Shown: piece after piece, positions 24,561-32,780 of the stretch | Layout: each line of letters starts with the position of its first letter | Numbering within the stretch: the stretch's first letter is position 1 | Source of the DNA: Burkholderia sp. S171 | GTDB lineage: Bacteria; Pseudomonadota; Gammaproteobacteria; Burkholderiales; Burkholderiaceae | Assembly: GCF_009766085.1 (NCBI RefSeq) | Contig: NZ_LMUF01000064.1 | Span: 32,108 to 96,107, forward strand | Reading direction: 5' to 3' | Length of the DNA: 64,000 nucleotides | Translations under genes and position numbers: made by a program | Notes under the pieces: generated by a model | The model's input: only the letters and a program-made list of their open reading frames with translations | What the model was told of the DNA's origin: nothing | The model's database searches: none

Positions 24561-24758
24561 ATGCGTACAATCATTGCCCTCGATGACGATTTGATCGCCA
24601 AGGCCCAAGCCTATACGGGCCTGGAAGAAAAAACGGCACTTGTGCACGAAGCGCTCAAGGCGCTGATCCAACGTGAAGTCGCAAAACGGCTCGCAAATCT
24701 CGGCGGTAGCCAACCGGGTATCAAAGGGGCGCCGCGTCGACCGCAGGACGTCGAATGA
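24561..24758 (+). CDS. Orphan VapB-like antitoxin (type II family)
   Basis: A 65-residue protein of the ribbon-helix-helix-like VapB group that starts MRTxIALDDxLIAxA. It contains EEKTALVHEALKALIQREVAKRLANLGG, the usual dimerisation and toxin-wrapping helix. GGAGG precedes the ATG by 5 bases. The start codon of a vapC remnant overlaps its stop (ATGA at 24755-24758), but that remnant ends after 29 codons. The antitoxin therefore appears to have lost its partner. It could still repress its own promoter or protect against related VapC toxins; that is inference. Confidence 0.8.
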   Translation: MRTIIALDDDLIAKAQAYTGLEEKTALVHEALKALIQREVAKRLANLGGSQPGIKGAPRRPQDVE

Positions 24759-24844
24759 TTCTCGTCGGCACGTCAGTCTGTCGCAACCACGGCGCTCGGG
24801 CACTCGCAGGCTGCGTAAATGAGGTCGACTTTACTTTTTACTGA
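24755..24844 (+). pseudogene. Degenerate vapC remnant
   Basis: Starting at the ATG overlapping the vapB stop, the frame reads MILVGTSVCRNHGARALAG... and ends at TGA 24842 after 29 codons. Intact VapC partners of this antitoxin type start MILVDTSVWIDHLR. Here the first catalytic Asp has become Gly, the next residues have diverged and the rest of the PIN domain is missing. Confidence 0.6.
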
Positions 24845-25106
24845 GCCATATTGTCCGGTCGGGATTTTCATAGTCTGGAATATCAACCGTCTTGCCTTTC
24901 CGATAAAGCCGCGAATCCGGGTCGCTCGTTGACTAATAGGTCTAGTGGCTTCGCATCTCACCCTTGATGTTTCTCGCTTACAAAACCCCCAATCGAATTA
25001 TTTTCTAATATTTTCTCGACCTGACGCCTCAAAGGGATATTTTTCCGCATCCGGATTGCATTTTTTCCACCCTACACTGGGCGCTCGATAATGACGGTCC
25101 GCCACT

Positions 25107-26180
25107 ATGAACGCCATAAAGTCCACCCGGTTTGATTTGCTTGACGGTTTGAGAGGTGTCGCAGCAATTGCCGTGATGCTTCACCACTACACGCAGCACA
25201 CGGGTTGGGACTGGTTTGGCGGAGCATGGGTCGCGGTCGACCTGTTCTTCGTGCTTTCCGGCTTCGTGATCGCCCACAGTTATAGCAAGAAGATCTTGAA
25301 CGGAATGTCGTTCCGCGAGTTCGCCTTCGTGCGGCTCGTCCGGCTTGCGCCCCTTTACCTCTTGGGACTGGCGCTCGGCGTGTGCGCCGTGTTGCTGTCG
25401 ATGGCAAAAACCGGCACGCCGCAAATATCGGGCACGCAGCTCGCAACAGCAACCGTGCTGGGCGCGGCCTGGCTGCCGTATTTTAATAATATCGGCTGGC
25501 CTTTTGGATCGGATTCCATCGTAGGCGCGACCTTTCCGTTGAACGATCCATCGTGGTCATTATTCTTCGAGTTATTCGTCAATGTTGTATTTGCCGCTTA
25601 CCTTTACACGTTTCGCAAACTCCCGAGTGCTAAATATTCGATACTCGCGTTCATCGCGTTTATTGCCTTGACAGTCATCTTTCGGCAAATCAATCCAGGC
25701 TGGCGGGCTGAGAGTTTTCTGCTCGGATTCCCGCGCGTTATTGCTGAATTCTTCGCTGGCGTGTTCATCTTTTCGATGGGGCTTCAGTTTAAAAAACCGC
25801 ACGTCGTTTTCACCGCAACGGTCACGATCGCGGCGCTTGCGTGCTTTTCGATGGGCAATCCCAAGCTGGCATTCGTCAATTCGCTCACGCTCGTGCCTTT
25901 GTCGGTGGCGTTGCTGTGCTCGGTGTCCATAGAAGGGTTCGGCAAGGGGATCTGCAAGGCGCTGGGCGAACTCTCGTATCCGCTTTACGTGATTCATTTC
26001 CCGATCTATCGGCTGGTGTTCGAGTCGTTCGAGATCCGTGTGCTCAACCCCATCGTCCAGACGCTGGTCGTGGCCGGCATCTCGATCGTGCTCGCCTTGC
26101 TGCTCGCGCGTGCGGATCAGGAACTGAGGAGGAAGCTGACGAGTTTCATCAAGACCAAGACGTCTCCCGCGGCCGTCTGA
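25107..26180 (+). CDS. Acyltransferase 3 family membrane protein (OafA/YrhL-like)
   Basis: A 357-residue integral membrane protein with about ten hydrophobic segments. The N-terminus FDLLDGLRGVAAIAVMLHHY carries the conserved family-3 pattern, with His in the first helix region. AWVAVDLFFVLSGFVIAHSY (the L-F-F-V-L-S-G-F motif) and SFREFAFVRLVRLAPLYLL follow. These enzymes transfer acetyl or other acyl groups to sugars of lipopolysaccharide, exopolysaccharide or peptidoglycan. No polysaccharide genes are adjacent, so the acceptor is unknown. Length is normal for the short form without an SGNH domain. Confidence 0.9.
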   Translation: MNAIKSTRFDLLDGLRGVAAIAVMLHHYTQHTGWDWFGGAWVAVDLFFVLSGFVIAHSYSKKILNGMSFREFAFVRLVRLAPLYLLGLALGVCAVLLSMAKTGTPQISGTQLATATVLGAAWLPYFNNIGWPFGSDSIVGATFPLNDPSWSLFFELFVNVVFAAYLYTFRKLPSAKYSILAFIAFIALTVIFRQINPGWRAESFLLGFPRVIAEFFAGVFIFSMGLQFKKPHVVFTATVTIAALACFSMGNPKLAFVNSLTLVPLSVALLCSVSIEGFGKGICKALGELSYPLYVIHFPIYRLVFESFEIRVLNPIVQTLVVAGISIVLALLLARADQELRRKLTSFIKTKTSPAAV

Positions 26181-26285
26181 TCGAGGCTTTTTCCCTCATG
26201 TCAGAAACCGGCGGGTTATTCATAATCCGCTGAAAACGCAGCCCGGGCTAAACTTGCGGTTTCCGCCAACGGCACTCGCAAAGCC

Positions 26286-27107
26286 ATGACCGCCTCCCGT
26301 TTCAGCAATTCCGCGCGCTATTGGCGCTCGCCGCTCGTGCCCGGCGCGGAAATGCTCACGGCCGAGTATTACGACCATTCCTTCACGCCCCACTGGCACG
26401 ATGCGTACACCGTTCCCGTCATTGAAGCGGGTGCGGAGCAGTACGACTATCGCGGATCGAATTTCGTGGCCGAGGCGGGTTCGGTGCCGGTCATCAATCC
26501 GGGCGAACTGCATACAGGCGCGCGGGCGGTGGATCTGGGCTGGCGATATCGCGTGTTTTATCTGCCGGTCGATTTCGTGCAGTCTGTCGCCGATGAAGTG
26601 GCCGGCCGCGCCCAGCCAATGCCATGGTTCTCCGCCGGTGTCATTCGCGACGCCGATCTCGCCCAGCGTGTGCAGCTTGCGCATCAGGCAATGGAAGCCA
26701 ACCTGGATCCGCTCGGGGCGGAGCATGCGTTGCTCGACGCGGTGTCCACGCTGCTTGCACGTCACGCTGGACAACGGCCGCCGGTGCAGCGCATGCGTCA
26801 GGACACCACGCGTGTGAATACGATGCAAGCCCGCCTGACCGATGACCTCACTGAGCCGTTATCGCTTGCCGAACTGGCGCAGACGGTGGGACTGTCGACC
26901 TTCCACGCCGCACGCCTGTTCACGCGCGAGACCGGGCTCGCTCCCCACGCGTGGCGTAACCAGATGCGCGTCAACCGCGCGCTCGATGCGTTGCGTGCGG
27001 GCGTTCCGGTGACGGACGTGGCGGCGGCCAGCGGTTTCACCGACCAGAGCCATTTCACGCGGCACTTTAAAAAGACCTTCGGCGTGTCGCCTGGACGCTG
27101 GCGCTAG
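26286..27107 (+). CDS. AraC-family transcriptional regulator
   Basis: A 273-residue regulator. An N-terminal cupin-like sensing domain (YYDHSFTPHWHDAYTVPVIEAG) is followed by a C-terminal AraC/XylS DNA-binding domain at about residues 180-272. That domain has two helix-turn-helix units (LSLAELAQTVGLSTFHAARLFTRETG and VTDVAAASGFTDQSHFTRHFKKTFGVSPGRWR). It lies about 100 bases upstream of azlCD on the same strand. Regulators of this type are often beside AzlCD exporters, so control of that pair is likely (inference). Confidence 0.9.
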   Translation: MTASRFSNSARYWRSPLVPGAEMLTAEYYDHSFTPHWHDAYTVPVIEAGAEQYDYRGSNFVAEAGSVPVINPGELHTGARAVDLGWRYRVFYLPVDFVQSVADEVAGRAQPMPWFSAGVIRDADLAQRVQLAHQAMEANLDPLGAEHALLDAVSTLLARHAGQRPPVQRMRQDTTRVNTMQARLTDDLTEPLSLAELAQTVGLSTFHAARLFTRETGLAPHAWRNQMRVNRALDALRAGVPVTDVAAASGFTDQSHFTRHFKKTFGVSPGRWR

Positions 27108-27209
27108 CACGTCATACCCACGTCATACCTCGTCGATGTAACCCGACCGCAAGAACGTACAAGCGCATGAACGCGGCGCGTCCTATCCTCGCTATCAACG
27201 GAGGAGACA

Positions 27210-27995
27210 TTGAACTCAACGCATCAGGACCATCAGCTCCATCAACCGGCTAACCTCGCCGAATTCGGCGCAGGCGCACGCGACACCATTCCCATGATGG
27301 TCGGCGCCGCGCCATTTGGCGTGATCTTCGGTACGCTCGCGGCCACCGGTCCGCTGCATGCGTGGTCGGTACAGTTGATGTCGCTTGCCGTGTTTGCAGG
27401 CTCCGCGCAATTCATCGCGGTTGGGCTGATCGCCGGCCACGCGAGTTTTGCCGTGATCTGGGCAACCACGTTCATCGTCAACCTGCGTCACGTCCTGTAC
27501 TCCGCGACCCTTGCGCCGTACGTCGCGCACTTGCCAGCGCGCTGGCGCTGGACGCTCGGCGCGTTCATGACAGACGAAGTCTTTGCCGTCTCGTACGCGC
27601 ATTATCAGCGCCGGCCACCGGGTGAAACCGGGCCGTATTACTTCCTCGGCTCGGGCGTATCCATGTACGTGAACTGGCAGATATGGACCGTCGCCGGACT
27701 GCTGTTCGGTTCGGCGTTTCCGGGTCTCCAGTCGAAGGGACTCGACTTCGCGATGGTCGCCACCTTCATTGCGATCATCGTGCCGCAGCTTGTTGCGTTG
27801 CGTTTTGTGGCAGCGGCGCTGGCTGCTGGCGTGTTGTCGTTTGCATGGAGTGACTGGCCTTACAAGCTCGGTTTGCTAGCGGCAGTTGTGGTGGGGGTGG
27901 CGGTGGGCATGCTGCTGTCGATGCGTGCAAAAGGCTCTGCAGACTCCACGCAACGCTCGACACAACGTCCCGCGGAAATGGAGCGCGCTAAATGA
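27210..27995 (+). CDS. azlC: AzlC-family branched-chain amino acid exporter, large subunit
   Basis: A 261-residue membrane protein of the AzlC/YgaZ family, with the conserved DTIPMMVGAAPFGVIFG start and the AGSAQFIAVGLI and NLRHVLYSATLAPY segments. It pairs with the small AzlD subunit to export branched-chain amino acids or related compounds. I take the TTG at 27210 as start because GGAGGAG stands 3-4 bases before it. The last four bases overlap the azlD start (ATGA), giving translational coupling. The C-terminal tail is Ser/Arg-rich and slightly longer than usual. Confidence 0.9.
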   Translation: MNSTHQDHQLHQPANLAEFGAGARDTIPMMVGAAPFGVIFGTLAATGPLHAWSVQLMSLAVFAGSAQFIAVGLIAGHASFAVIWATTFIVNLRHVLYSATLAPYVAHLPARWRWTLGAFMTDEVFAVSYAHYQRRPPGETGPYYFLGSGVSMYVNWQIWTVAGLLFGSAFPGLQSKGLDFAMVATFIAIIVPQLVALRFVAAALAAGVLSFAWSDWPYKLGLLAAVVVGVAVGMLLSMRAKGSADSTQRSTQRPAEMERAK

Positions 27996-28309
27996 AATAC
28001 GCTCTTCTGATCCTGGGCATGGCGGTGATTACCTATGGCATTCGCTCTGCGGTATTCGTATTCGGCGAGCGCCTGAGTTTTCCGCCGATAGTGCGGATGG
28101 CGCTTAATTTCGTGCCGGTAACGGTGTTGACGGCGATCATTGTGCCGATGACGTTTGCGCCGCACGGCGGTGGTGCCGAGCTTACCTGGCGTAACTCCCA
28201 ATTGATCGCGGCGGCGGTGGCCGTTGTTGTGTGTGCGGTTACGCGCAAGCCGTTGCTGACCATTGCGGTCTCACTTGCGGTGTTCTTCGGCTGGCAGATG
28301 ATCGTTTAG
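27992..28309 (+). CDS. azlD: AzlD-family transport protein, small subunit
   Basis: A 105-residue protein with three or four hydrophobic segments and the family pattern MAVITYGIRSAVFVFGERLSFP...LNFVPVTVLTAIIVP. It partners with AzlC, whose stop it overlaps by four bases. Length is typical. It is the last gene of the unit; two short hairpins follow (about 28455-28481 and 28495-28523), neither with a clear T-run. Confidence 0.9.
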   Translation: MKYALLILGMAVITYGIRSAVFVFGERLSFPPIVRMALNFVPVTVLTAIIVPMTFAPHGGGAELTWRNSQLIAAAVAVVVCAVTRKPLLTIAVSLAVFFGWQMIV

Positions 28310-28531
28310 ATTTTCACTCGCGCCACGGGGGCTTACGTCCAATCAATCACATTTATGGGTTGAACGAGGCCGTTGCAAGTCGTCTGAAATGAAAGCGTAT
28401 GAGATTAGAGCCTGCGAAGAGACCGATTAGATCGCGCGGGAAGTAACGACCAAGTCTGCGCTCTCCATGCAAGAGGGCGCAGGCGTTGGCTAGACCGGGG
28501 CTGACTCGTGAATCAGCCCGGCGTTGCGTGC

Positions 28532-30025
28532 TTAGTCTTCGATCGGCGACAACGCTTCGAGCGGCATCTTCTTCTCGTGTGCCAACGTGATAGTAGGGAC
28601 GAAGAGGAAAAATCCGACGACAAAAATCGCGATCACGAAAATCGACAGGAACGTCAGGTGAAGCGACTGATGCAGCACCTGACGGATCGCGTCGCTGTTG
28701 CCGAGATTCGTCACCTGATTCTGAAGCAGGGCTTTCAACTGGTCCGATGTGACCGCCGCCGCGCCATTTGAATGACTGAGACCGAAGTTGAGCACTGCGC
28801 CAAACAAGGTCGCGCCGATCGTACTGCCGAGATTACGCGAGAACAGATTCGATGCAGTCGCGCTGCCGCGCTGCGCAATGTCGACTATCTCCTGGATCAG
28901 CACGAGCGAACTGACGCTTGCCGTTCCCATGCCGAAGCCCATGATGAGCGAACCAAATGCCGCAATTAGCGGTGAGCTTCCCGGCGATAGCACGATCAGG
29001 AACACGGCGCCCAACGGGATAAACGCGCTGCCGCCAATCAGGATGCGACGCAGCCCGATTCGATGAAACGACTTCGCGGCCAGCGTCGCGCCGACGGGCC
29101 ATCCGACCATCATCATGGTCAATGCAAGACCGGCGACCACCGGCGAACGGTGCAGGACGCCCTGCACGTACATAGGCAGGAACGTGGTTGCGCCCATCAA
29201 AATCATGCCGGACAAGACGGTCGCGCCATTGCACGCGGCGATCGGCCGGCGGCTCCAGAGCGCGAACGAGATCATGGGTTCAGTCGCCCGTTTCTCCTGC
29301 ATCAGGAACAACAGCAGACACACGATAAACAACCCGCCTGCGATCAACGCCTTCGTGATGTCGTCATTGCCTGCATACGTCAGCGACATCATCAGCGCGG
29401 CGATCGACACCATGAACAGCGCCGCCCCTGCAAAGTCGATCGACGGCCGCGCATGCCGCTCGGATTCTTTCAGGAACGCGATAAAACCAGCCGCCGACGC
29501 GAGGCCGATCGGCACGTTCATCCAGAAGATCCAGGACCACGAAAAGTCGCGGATGATGAGCCCGCCTACCATTGGCCCGACCACCGCCGATATGGCCCAG
29601 ACACTCGCCAGATAACCCTGCACCTTGCCGCGTTCGCGCGCGGGGTAGAGGTCGGCGACAATCGTCAGCGTGACCGGCTGGATTGCGCCCGCACCGACTC
29701 CCTGGATCAGCCGGAACACGATCATGGCCGGCATCGACCAGGCGAAACCGGCGAGTATCGAGCCGATCAGGAAGATCGCGATACCGGCAAGAACGATGGG
29801 CTTGCGGCCATACAGGTCCGCGAGCTTGCCGAAGATGACCGTCATGGCGGTCTGTGTCAGCAGGAAGGACGAGAAGACCCAGCTATAGAGATGCAGGTCG
29901 CCAAGCTGCGAGACGATCTGCGGCATGGCGGTAGAAACGATAGTGGCTTCGATGGCGACCATTGCCATTGAAGCCATGACCGCGGCAATGACAAGAGGAC
30001 GCGACGATTGCGGGCTGCGGGACAT
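28532..30025 (-). CDS. MFS multidrug exporter, EmrB/QacA (DHA2) family
   Basis: A roughly 497-residue transporter with 14 predicted membrane segments. The N-terminus has the DHA2 motif VSTAMPQIVSQLG and then YSWVFSSFLLTQTAMTVIFGKLADLYGRKPIVLAG (motif A); motif C is around AMIVFRLIQGVGAGAIQPVTLTIVADLYP. The ATG at 30025 is used; a TTG at 30055 would add ten polar residues. It is transcribed away from the RidA/deaminase operon. Efflux of cationic or amphipathic drugs is typical for the family; the real substrate is unknown. Confidence 0.9.
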   Translation of the reverse strand: MSRSPQSSRPLVIAAVMASMAMVAIEATIVSTAMPQIVSQLGDLHLYSWVFSSFLLTQTAMTVIFGKLADLYGRKPIVLAGIAIFLIGSILAGFAWSMPAMIVFRLIQGVGAGAIQPVTLTIVADLYPARERGKVQGYLASVWAISAVVGPMVGGLIIRDFSWSWIFWMNVPIGLASAAGFIAFLKESERHARPSIDFAGAALFMVSIAALMMSLTYAGNDDITKALIAGGLFIVCLLLFLMQEKRATEPMISFALWSRRPIAACNGATVLSGMILMGATTFLPMYVQGVLHRSPVVAGLALTMMMVGWPVGATLAAKSFHRIGLRRILIGGSAFIPLGAVFLIVLSPGSSPLIAAFGSLIMGFGMGTASVSSLVLIQEIVDIAQRGSATASNLFSRNLGSTIGATLFGAVLNFGLSHSNGAAAVTSDQLKALLQNQVTNLGNSDAIRQVLHQSLHLTFLSIFVIAIFVVGFFLFVPTITLAHEKKMPLEALSPIED

Positions 30026-30365
30026 TGATCTTGGTGTAATGAGGGGCGCGGACAAAGTCGCAGAAGCATGGAGCTGCGACGCGTGATACGGTCGCGGCGG
30101 CGTGACCGTTAAAGAGTATGCACCCTTGCGGAAATGTTCGCTGAACCCGAGTCGCGTTTGAAGGCTGCTTGATTGGTTGCGTGGCCATGTCTTTAAGGCC
30201 CCTTCCTTAGAGACGTGGCGTTATCGAATTGGTACGCAAAGCCTTGTTAGCCGTACGCTTTTGTTCGTTCGGGATGTTGTGACACACTTGGATATTCGAC
30301 GCGAACACTTTCATTTCATCCGTTCGTTGGCTTAAGGCAATATCTTTTTTAATCGAGGACCGTCA
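30026..30365. other. Divergent intergenic region
   Basis: 340 bases between the DHA2 exporter and the RidA gene. I found no coding frame or RNA gene with support. It must carry promoters for both directions; no strong operator palindrome is evident. Confidence 0.4.
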
Positions 30366-30857
30366 ATGACATCCACGCCCGTTCCAACCCATCCGGATTC
30401 CCCCGCCATGCGCCTTGAGGCGCTTGGACTCGTGCTGCCGAACGTGCCTGCGCCTCGCGGCGCGTTCAAGCCTTTCTCTCGGTCGGGCTCGCTGATCTTC
30501 CTTGCGGGTCAGATTTGTGAATGGGAAGGCGACGTTCGATACGCGGGTCCTGTCGGCACGGAGCAGGATCTTGAAGCGGGGCAACGAGCAGCGCAAATTT
30601 GCGGACTCAACCTGCTCGCAGCACTTCATCTCGCGCTCGATGGCGACCTTGACCGCGTGGTCAGTTGTCATCGGATGGGTGGATTCGTGTATTGCACGCC
30701 GGGTTATCCTGACGTGCCGAAAGTCATCAACGGAGCCTCCGATCTCATGTTCGCGGTGTTCGGCGAACGAGGCCGGCATGCCCGGACCGCGGTGGGCGTT
30801 GCGACGCTTCCAGCGGGGGCGTCGGTGGAGGTGGACGCCATCTTTGAAGTGCGTTGA
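30366..30857 (+). CDS. RidA-family (YjgF/YER057c) protein
   Basis: A 163-residue member of the RidA family, of the longer subgroup found in Burkholderiaceae. It contains LIFLAGQICEWEG, a Gly/Asn-rich helix with ALHLALDGDLDRVVSCHRMGGFVYCTPGYPDVPKVINGAS and the C-terminal ARTAVGVATLPAGASVEVDAIFEV, where the conserved Arg binds carboxylates. RidA proteins deaminate reactive enamine/imine intermediates. It heads an operon with a deaminase-like amidohydrolase 27 bases downstream, which fits clearance of an imine formed in that pathway (inference). Confidence 0.88.
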   Translation: MTSTPVPTHPDSPAMRLEALGLVLPNVPAPRGAFKPFSRSGSLIFLAGQICEWEGDVRYAGPVGTEQDLEAGQRAAQICGLNLLAALHLALDGDLDRVVSCHRMGGFVYCTPGYPDVPKVINGASDLMFAVFGERGRHARTAVGVATLPAGASVEVDAIFEVR

Positions 30858-30884
30858 TTGTCTTTTCTGTTTCTAGGAGTACTA

Positions 30885-32075
30885 GTGGAAGCCAGCTTGT
30901 TGATCACCAATGTTCGTCTGCCGGACGGCACCCCGGTGGACATTGCCGTCAACGATGGACGGATAGAAGAAATCGGCCCGAACCTTCAGCGCAGCGCTGA
31001 CGTCGTGCGCGAAAACGGTCAGGGTGCGCTGGTCCTGCCGGGGTTTGTCGAAGGCCATACGCATCTCGACAAAACGAACTGGGGCTTGCCGTGGTATCGC
31101 AACGATGTAGGTCCGAAGCTTACCGACCGGATCGAAAACGAACGATCATGGCGCGCGAGCACGGGACATGATGCGGGTGCGCAGTCGTTAGCGCTCGCAC
31201 GAGCTTTTCTCGCGGCGGGAACGACGCGGCTTAGAACGCATGTGGATATAGACACGGACGCCGGGCTCAGGCATTTGCACGGGGTGCTGGCGACGCGCGC
31301 AAAGCTGGCCGAAGTCATGGAGATACAGATCGTGGCATTTCCCCAGTCGGGCATGCTGCGTCGTGCAGGGACCGACACGCTGTTAAGCGACGCGCTAATG
31401 GCCGGAGCCGATGTGCTCGGTGCGCTGGACCCTGCGCTCATCGACCAGGACCCGGTAACCTCGCTCGACACCACGTTCGAGATGGCGAACCGCCATCAGA
31501 AGCCTATCGATATCCATCTTCACGAACCCGGCGAGGTAGGTGCGTTCACCTTCAACCTGCTGCTGGACCGCGTCAAGGCGTTAGGCATGCAAGGACGTGT
31601 TGTTGTTAGCCACGCGTTCTGCCTGGGCATGTTGGCGGATCGTGAACGCGATGCGTTGTTAGTGAGGATCGCGGATCTCGACGTCGCGCTGTTGACCACG
31701 GCGCCGCCCTCGGTGCCCGTCCCTTCGATGCGCGCTTGCATCGAGGCCGGCGTAACGCTGTTTGCGGGTAACGACGGAATACGCGATACCTGGACGCCTT
31801 TCGGCAAGCCCGACATGCTCGAGCGGGCCATGTTCGTTGGCATGCGCTACGACCTCCGGCGCGATGAAGACCTGGCGCTTGCGTTTGACTGTGTCAGCAC
31901 ATCGGGCGCGCGGGCGTGCGGGTTCCAGGGCTATGGGCTGCACGAAGGCGCTCGGGCCGATCTTGTTTTGGTGGACGCTGAAACAGTGGCTCAAGCGGTT
32001 GTTTCGCGACCGGTCCGCAAGCTCGTGATTGCACGCGGCAGGATCGTTGCGCGCGACGGAGTTGCATCGATATGA
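30885..32075 (+). CDS. Amidohydrolase, cytosine deaminase-like
   Basis: A 396-residue metal-dependent hydrolase. Metal and catalytic features are visible: GFVEGHTHLDK (first His pair), IDIHLHEPGE in the middle, VVVSHAFCLG, and FAGNDGIRDTWTPFGKPDMLERA near the C-terminus, which parallels the GHDDVFDPWYPLG region of cytosine deaminase. A C-terminal beta-strand pair (ADLVLVDAETVAQAVVSRPVRKLVIARG) closes the composite fold. The GTG at 30885 with TAGGAGT upstream is preferred over the ATG-like frame start at 30858. It probably deaminates or ring-opens a cyclic N-compound. It overlaps the GNAT gene by four bases. Confidence 0.87.
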   Translation: MEASLLITNVRLPDGTPVDIAVNDGRIEEIGPNLQRSADVVRENGQGALVLPGFVEGHTHLDKTNWGLPWYRNDVGPKLTDRIENERSWRASTGHDAGAQSLALARAFLAAGTTRLRTHVDIDTDAGLRHLHGVLATRAKLAEVMEIQIVAFPQSGMLRRAGTDTLLSDALMAGADVLGALDPALIDQDPVTSLDTTFEMANRHQKPIDIHLHEPGEVGAFTFNLLLDRVKALGMQGRVVVSHAFCLGMLADRERDALLVRIADLDVALLTTAPPSVPVPSMRACIEAGVTLFAGNDGIRDTWTPFGKPDMLERAMFVGMRYDLRRDEDLALAFDCVSTSGARACGFQGYGLHEGARADLVLVDAETVAQAVVSRPVRKLVIARGRIVARDGVASI

Positions 32076-32587
32076 AACTGCTTGCCGAACGCCTTTATCT
32101 CAGGGATCTGGAACTGTCCGATATCGACGCAGTGCACGAATATGCGAGCTTGCTAGAGGTCGTGTTGCATCAGGAATGGGGACCCAACACGATCGAGCAG
32201 ACGAGGGAGTATGTAGCAGGCTGTGTGCTGGGGAATTCGTTGCCCGACAGAAGAACGCTGGAACTGGCAGCAGTACTGAACGATGGCAGCCTGATAGGCA
32301 GCTACCGGGCAAGTCTCTCGGAAGACGGTACGGAGGCAGAGATCGGTTATTCACTTAATCCCCGCTATTGGCACCGGGGCTACGCGACCGAAGCGGCGAA
32401 GCGGTTGGTCGATTATCTGGTCAGCGAGCGCCGAGTGCGGGAAATCTTCGCGACCAGCAGGCCGGAAAATCTCGCGTCCATTCATGTCCTGGAGAAGCTC
32501 GGGATGCAGCAGGTGGATCTCTATCGAAAGAATGTGCTGATCAGGGGCGAGTGGCGCGACACGCTCGTGTTTTCAGTGAAGGTTTAA
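32072..32587 (+). CDS. GNAT-family N-acetyltransferase
   Basis: A 171-residue RimJ/RimL-like acetyltransferase, with LYLRDLELSDIDAVHEYAS at the N-terminus, EIGYSLNPRYWHRGYATEAAKRLVDYL for acetyl-CoA binding, and VREIFATSRPENLASIHVLEKLGMQQ at the C-terminus. Its ATG overlaps the stop of the amidohydrolase (ATGA), so it is the third gene of the RidA operon. It may modify a product of the pathway or an unrelated amine; no acceptor can be named. Confidence 0.87.
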   Translation: MKLLAERLYLRDLELSDIDAVHEYASLLEVVLHQEWGPNTIEQTREYVAGCVLGNSLPDRRTLELAAVLNDGSLIGSYRASLSEDGTEAEIGYSLNPRYWHRGYATEAAKRLVDYLVSERRVREIFATSRPENLASIHVLEKLGMQQVDLYRKNVLIRGEWRDTLVFSVKV

Positions 32588-32780
32588 TGAATATTATTAA
32601 GCCAGCCGCTATCGCAGTGTGAGTTGCTTGCCCGCTGCGTCTGGCCATATCCCCTTCGCGTTCACACCGCTCGGTGTTTCCCTTACTTCAGAATCCCCCC
32701 AGACGGCCGATATGCACACAGCGGCGCGCGAACTCCTCTATGCGCCGGGTCATGAACTGTGCCTCGCATCGGAGAGTCGA

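Noticed and set aside
28455..28523. Two hairpins between azlD and the DHA2 exporter as a possible small RNA
   Set aside because: Stems are convincing (CTGCGC...GCGCAG and GGGCTGA...TCAGCCC), but neither has a T-run or promoter; they more likely mark convergent transcript ends.
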